Of a stretch of DNA of 64,000 bases, positions 62,040-64,000 are shown one piece after another. Source of the stretch: Pseudomonadales bacterium (GTDB taxonomy: Bacteria > Pseudomonadota > Gammaproteobacteria > Pseudomonadales > Azotimanducaceae); contig JAHCAL010000001.1 of the NCBI GenBank assembly GCA_019634925.1, forward strand, positions 1 to 64,000, written 5' to 3'. Position 1 is the first letter of the stretch. The number at the start of each line of letters is the position of its first letter. The notes under the pieces were generated by a model. That model worked only from the letters and a program-made list of their open reading frames with translations. It did no database searches and was not told the origin of the DNA. Both the position numbers and the translations under genes were made by a program.

Positions 62040-63611
62040 CTACATGGGATGCTCGAGCGTCGGTACGAACTGCGGCTCGATCCGCGCGTCGGCCGCCGCC
62101 TCGAACGCCGCGCCGACGCGCAAGAGCGTCGCTTCGCCGAGCGGCACGCCGATGAACGACACCGCGATCGGCAGGCCGTGCACGGCGCCGGCCGGGACGA
62201 TCACGGATGGCAGTCCAGAGACCGCGGCGAGCGAGGAGCTGCCGACCTGGAAGCGGTCCCCGGCGACCCAGTCGGTTTTCCAGGCCGGGCCGTTGCTGAT
62301 GCTGACGAGCGCATCCAGCTTCAGGTCGGCGAACAGCGCTTCGAGTTCGGCGCGCAGGCGCCGCGGCCCTGCCTCGAGCGCGGCGCGGTAGCCCGGATCG
62401 TCGAGGCTGGGGGTCGCCGCGGCGGCGCGGAACGTCTCCTGCCCGAAGATCCGCAGGACCCGGTCGGCATGTGTTTCGTTCCACTCGATCAGCCGCGCCA
62501 GCGTGTTGCGATCCGCTGGCAGGGTCGTGTTGGCGAGATAGGCATCGAGCCCGTGGTGGAACTCGTGGAGCAGCACCTGGTACTCGGCGGTGAAGATCGC
62601 CGGGTCCGGGCGCCAGTCGATGGGTTGTACGAGCGTCGCGCCGAGTGCCGCGAGTTGGGCGATGGCCTGGTCCAGTAGCGCGTCCACGGCCGGCAACTCG
62701 CCGGCGCCGTAGTAGTTGCGGTAGACGCCGATGCGCAGCCCCTCGAGGCGGCCCGGCGTCGCCGCCTCGACCAGCGTGCCGGGTGCCACGTCGAATACGA
62801 GGCTCGCGGGGTCCGCCGGGTCCGCTCCGAGCAGCACCTCGTGCAGGAGTGCTGCGTCCGCCACCGTGCGCGCCATCGGACCGGCGGTGTCCTGGCTGTG
62901 CGCGATGGGAATGATCCCGCGGCGGCTCACGGTACCGAGGGTCGGCTTGATGCCGACGATGCCGTTGATGCCGGCCGGGCAGGCGATCGAGCCGTCCGTC
63001 TCCGTGCCGACCGCGAGCGGCGCCAGGCGCGCGGCGACCGCCACCGCCGAGCCGCTGGACGAACCGCACGGATTGCGGTCCAGCACGTAGGGGTTCCGGG
63101 TCTGGCCGCCGAGGCTGCTCCAGCCGCTCGTGGAGGCGTCGCCGCGGAAGTTCGCCCACTCACTCAGGTTGGTCTTGCCGAGGATCACCGCACCGGCGGC
63201 GCGCAGCTGTGCGACCAGCTGGGCGTCGTTCGCCGGGCGGTGGTCGGCGAGTGCCAGCGACCCGGCCGTCGTCGGCATGCGGTCGCCGGTGTCGATGTTG
63301 TCCTTCACCAGCACCGGCAGCCCGTGCAGGGCGCCCGGCGGCGCACCCGCGGCATGCTGACGATCGAGCGCACGGGCGATCTCCAGCGCATCGGGGTTGA
63401 TGGTGAGTACGGCGTTCAGGCGTGGACCGGCCTGGTCGAGCTGCTCGATGCGCGCCAGGAAGGCGAGCGTCACCGATTCCGCGGTGAGTTCGCCGGCGGT
63501 GAGCGCGGCGCGCAGTTCGACGGCGGTACGTTCGGTGGGGTCGGCCGTGGCAGCCGTGGCGGCCACCGCACCAAGTGCGAGCAGGGCGATACAAAGCCGG
63601 AGAGGAGGCAT
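62040..63611 (-). CDS. exported amidase-signature family hydrolase
   Basis: A 523-residue amidase with an N-terminal signal peptide (cleavage near AATAD). The Ser-cisSer-Lys triad motifs are LHGLPVLVKDNIDTG (Lys), NPCGSSSGSAVAVAARLAPLAVGTETDGSIACPAGINGIVGIKPT (both Ser). Catalyses amide hydrolysis; natural substrate unknown, and GatA activity is unlikely because it is exported. Convergent with cca. Confidence 0.9.
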   Translation of the reverse strand: MPPLRLCIALLALGAVAATAATADPTERTAVELRAALTAGELTAESVTLAFLARIEQLDQAGPRLNAVLTINPDALEIARALDRQHAAGAPPGALHGLPVLVKDNIDTGDRMPTTAGSLALADHRPANDAQLVAQLRAAGAVILGKTNLSEWANFRGDASTSGWSSLGGQTRNPYVLDRNPCGSSSGSAVAVAARLAPLAVGTETDGSIACPAGINGIVGIKPTLGTVSRRGIIPIAHSQDTAGPMARTVADAALLHEVLLGADPADPASLVFDVAPGTLVEAATPGRLEGLRIGVYRNYYGAGELPAVDALLDQAIAQLAALGATLVQPIDWRPDPAIFTAEYQVLLHEFHHGLDAYLANTTLPADRNTLARLIEWNETHADRVLRIFGQETFRAAAATPSLDDPGYRAALEAGPRRLRAELEALFADLKLDALVSISNGPAWKTDWVAGDRFQVGSSSLAAVSGLPSVIVPAGAVHGLPIAVSFIGVPLGEATLLRVGAAFEAAADARIEPQFVPTLEHPM

Positions 63612-63755
63612 GTGCTGTTCCGGGCGCGGCGCCGCGCGGGCGGCGGGTTCACGAAGTCTGACCCAATTCCAGGTGCCCGGGTTCGATTTCGCGTTCCGGA
63701 CGCTGGCACAATCGGGGCATTGACTGTCGATCCGTGAGCAGAAGGAATCCGTGGT

Positions 63756-64000
63756 ATGTCCGTCGTCGGAATTTCAACGCCCCAGCGCATTGCCCTGATC
63801 GGTCCGGGCGCCATCGGCTGCTGTCTTGCTGCCGCTCTGGCGGACAACGGGCACGAAGTTCTCATCGGCGCACGGCAGCCGTTCGAGCGGCTGGTGATCG
63901 AAGGGGATCTCGCACGCGATCTGCCCGTGCGCTGTGCAGCCGCGCCTTCGGAACTGGCGGGCGCGGACCTCGTGGTGCTCGCCACCAAGGCGCACCAGAC
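63756..64000 (+). CDS. panE: 2-dehydropantoate 2-reductase family protein, partial
   Basis: First 81 codons of a PanE/ApbA reductase, truncated by the window edge. NADP-binding Rossmann start RIALIGPGAIGCCLAAALADNGHEVLIGAR, then LAGADLVVLATKAHQT, the family's KAxQ motif. PanE acts in pantothenate synthesis, but the family includes other ketoacid reductases. AAGGA 12 bp upstream of the ATG. Confidence 0.8.
   Translation, partial: MSVVGISTPQRIALIGPGAIGCCLAAALADNGHEVLIGARQPFERLVIEGDLARDLPVRCAAAPSELAGADLVVLATKAHQ

Noticed and set aside
1..64000. CRISPR array
   Set aside because: No regularly spaced repeats of 24-40 bp were found; the only dispersed repeat family is the four-copy structured leader.

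Overview
The window looks like GC-rich gammaproteobacterial DNA. About 46.5 kb is the distal part of an integrative conjugative element (ICE) of the PFGI-1/PAGI-2/ICEclc class. It is followed by about 17.4 kb of ordinary chromosome. The chromosomal order trpG-trpE-gph-rpe, then murU-amgK divergent from lptD-surA-pdxA-rsmA-apaG-apaH-cca, points to a gammaproteobacterium of the Pseudomonas/Xanthomonadales/Nevskiales/Chromatiales sort; no 16S rRNA or tRNA gene was seen to place it better.

ICE layout, left to right. (1) 0-6.2 kb: leftward copper/silver efflux cargo cusCBA plus a small secreted Cys/His-rich protein, with a candidate operator at 6.2 kb. (2) 6.5-16.2 kb: rightward accessory/DNA-processing module of mostly uncharacterised ICE-core proteins (DUF3577/STY4534, DUF3275, DUF932 and others), an adenine-N6-type methyltransferase and an SNF2-type helicase. 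Nearly every gene has its own hairpin-containing leader. (3) 16.4-30.8 kb: the type IV secretion/mating-pair block, from PilL through TraD and TraC/VirB4 to a DsbA-like protein. (4) 31.0-31.5 kb: radC. (5) 31.7-34.0 kb: chromate-resistance cargo chrBA. (6) 34.1-38.8 kb: the second transfer block, PFL_4709/4710/4711-type proteins and TraG. (7) 38.8-42.0 kb: a DUF3742 protein and two toxin-antitoxin systems, prlF-yhaV and abiEi-abiEii. (8) 42.2-44.1 kb: the MobH-type relaxase TraI, preceded by a G-rich tract. (9) 44.1-46.4 kb: an XRE regulator, a LysR-like effector domain without a DNA-binding domain, and the tyrosine integrase.

Two observations stand out. First, the ICE end lies inside the 5' end of trpG: just beyond the integrase, the minus strand encodes MLLMIDNYD, the usual TrpG/PabA start, and then runs into a stop. 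The rest of trpG must be at the other ICE end, outside this window. The element has therefore apparently used a tryptophan-biosynthesis gene, not a tRNA gene, as its attachment site. Second, four copies of one structured RNA lie in leaders at 6.5, 8.1, 11.4 and 30.8 kb. Their stems are kept by compensatory base changes visible within this window. The last copy precedes radC and overlaps the end of the dsbA-like gene. I take these to be the described radC RNA motif, used here as a shared element-wide leader.

The chromosomal part is compact. lptD to cca is one overlapping operon for outer-membrane LPS insertion, PLP synthesis, rRNA methylation and tRNA CCA addition. murU and amgK recycle cell-wall sugars. 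trpE-gph-rpe run leftward toward the interrupted trpG. The window ends in an exported amidase and the start of a panE-like reductase gene.
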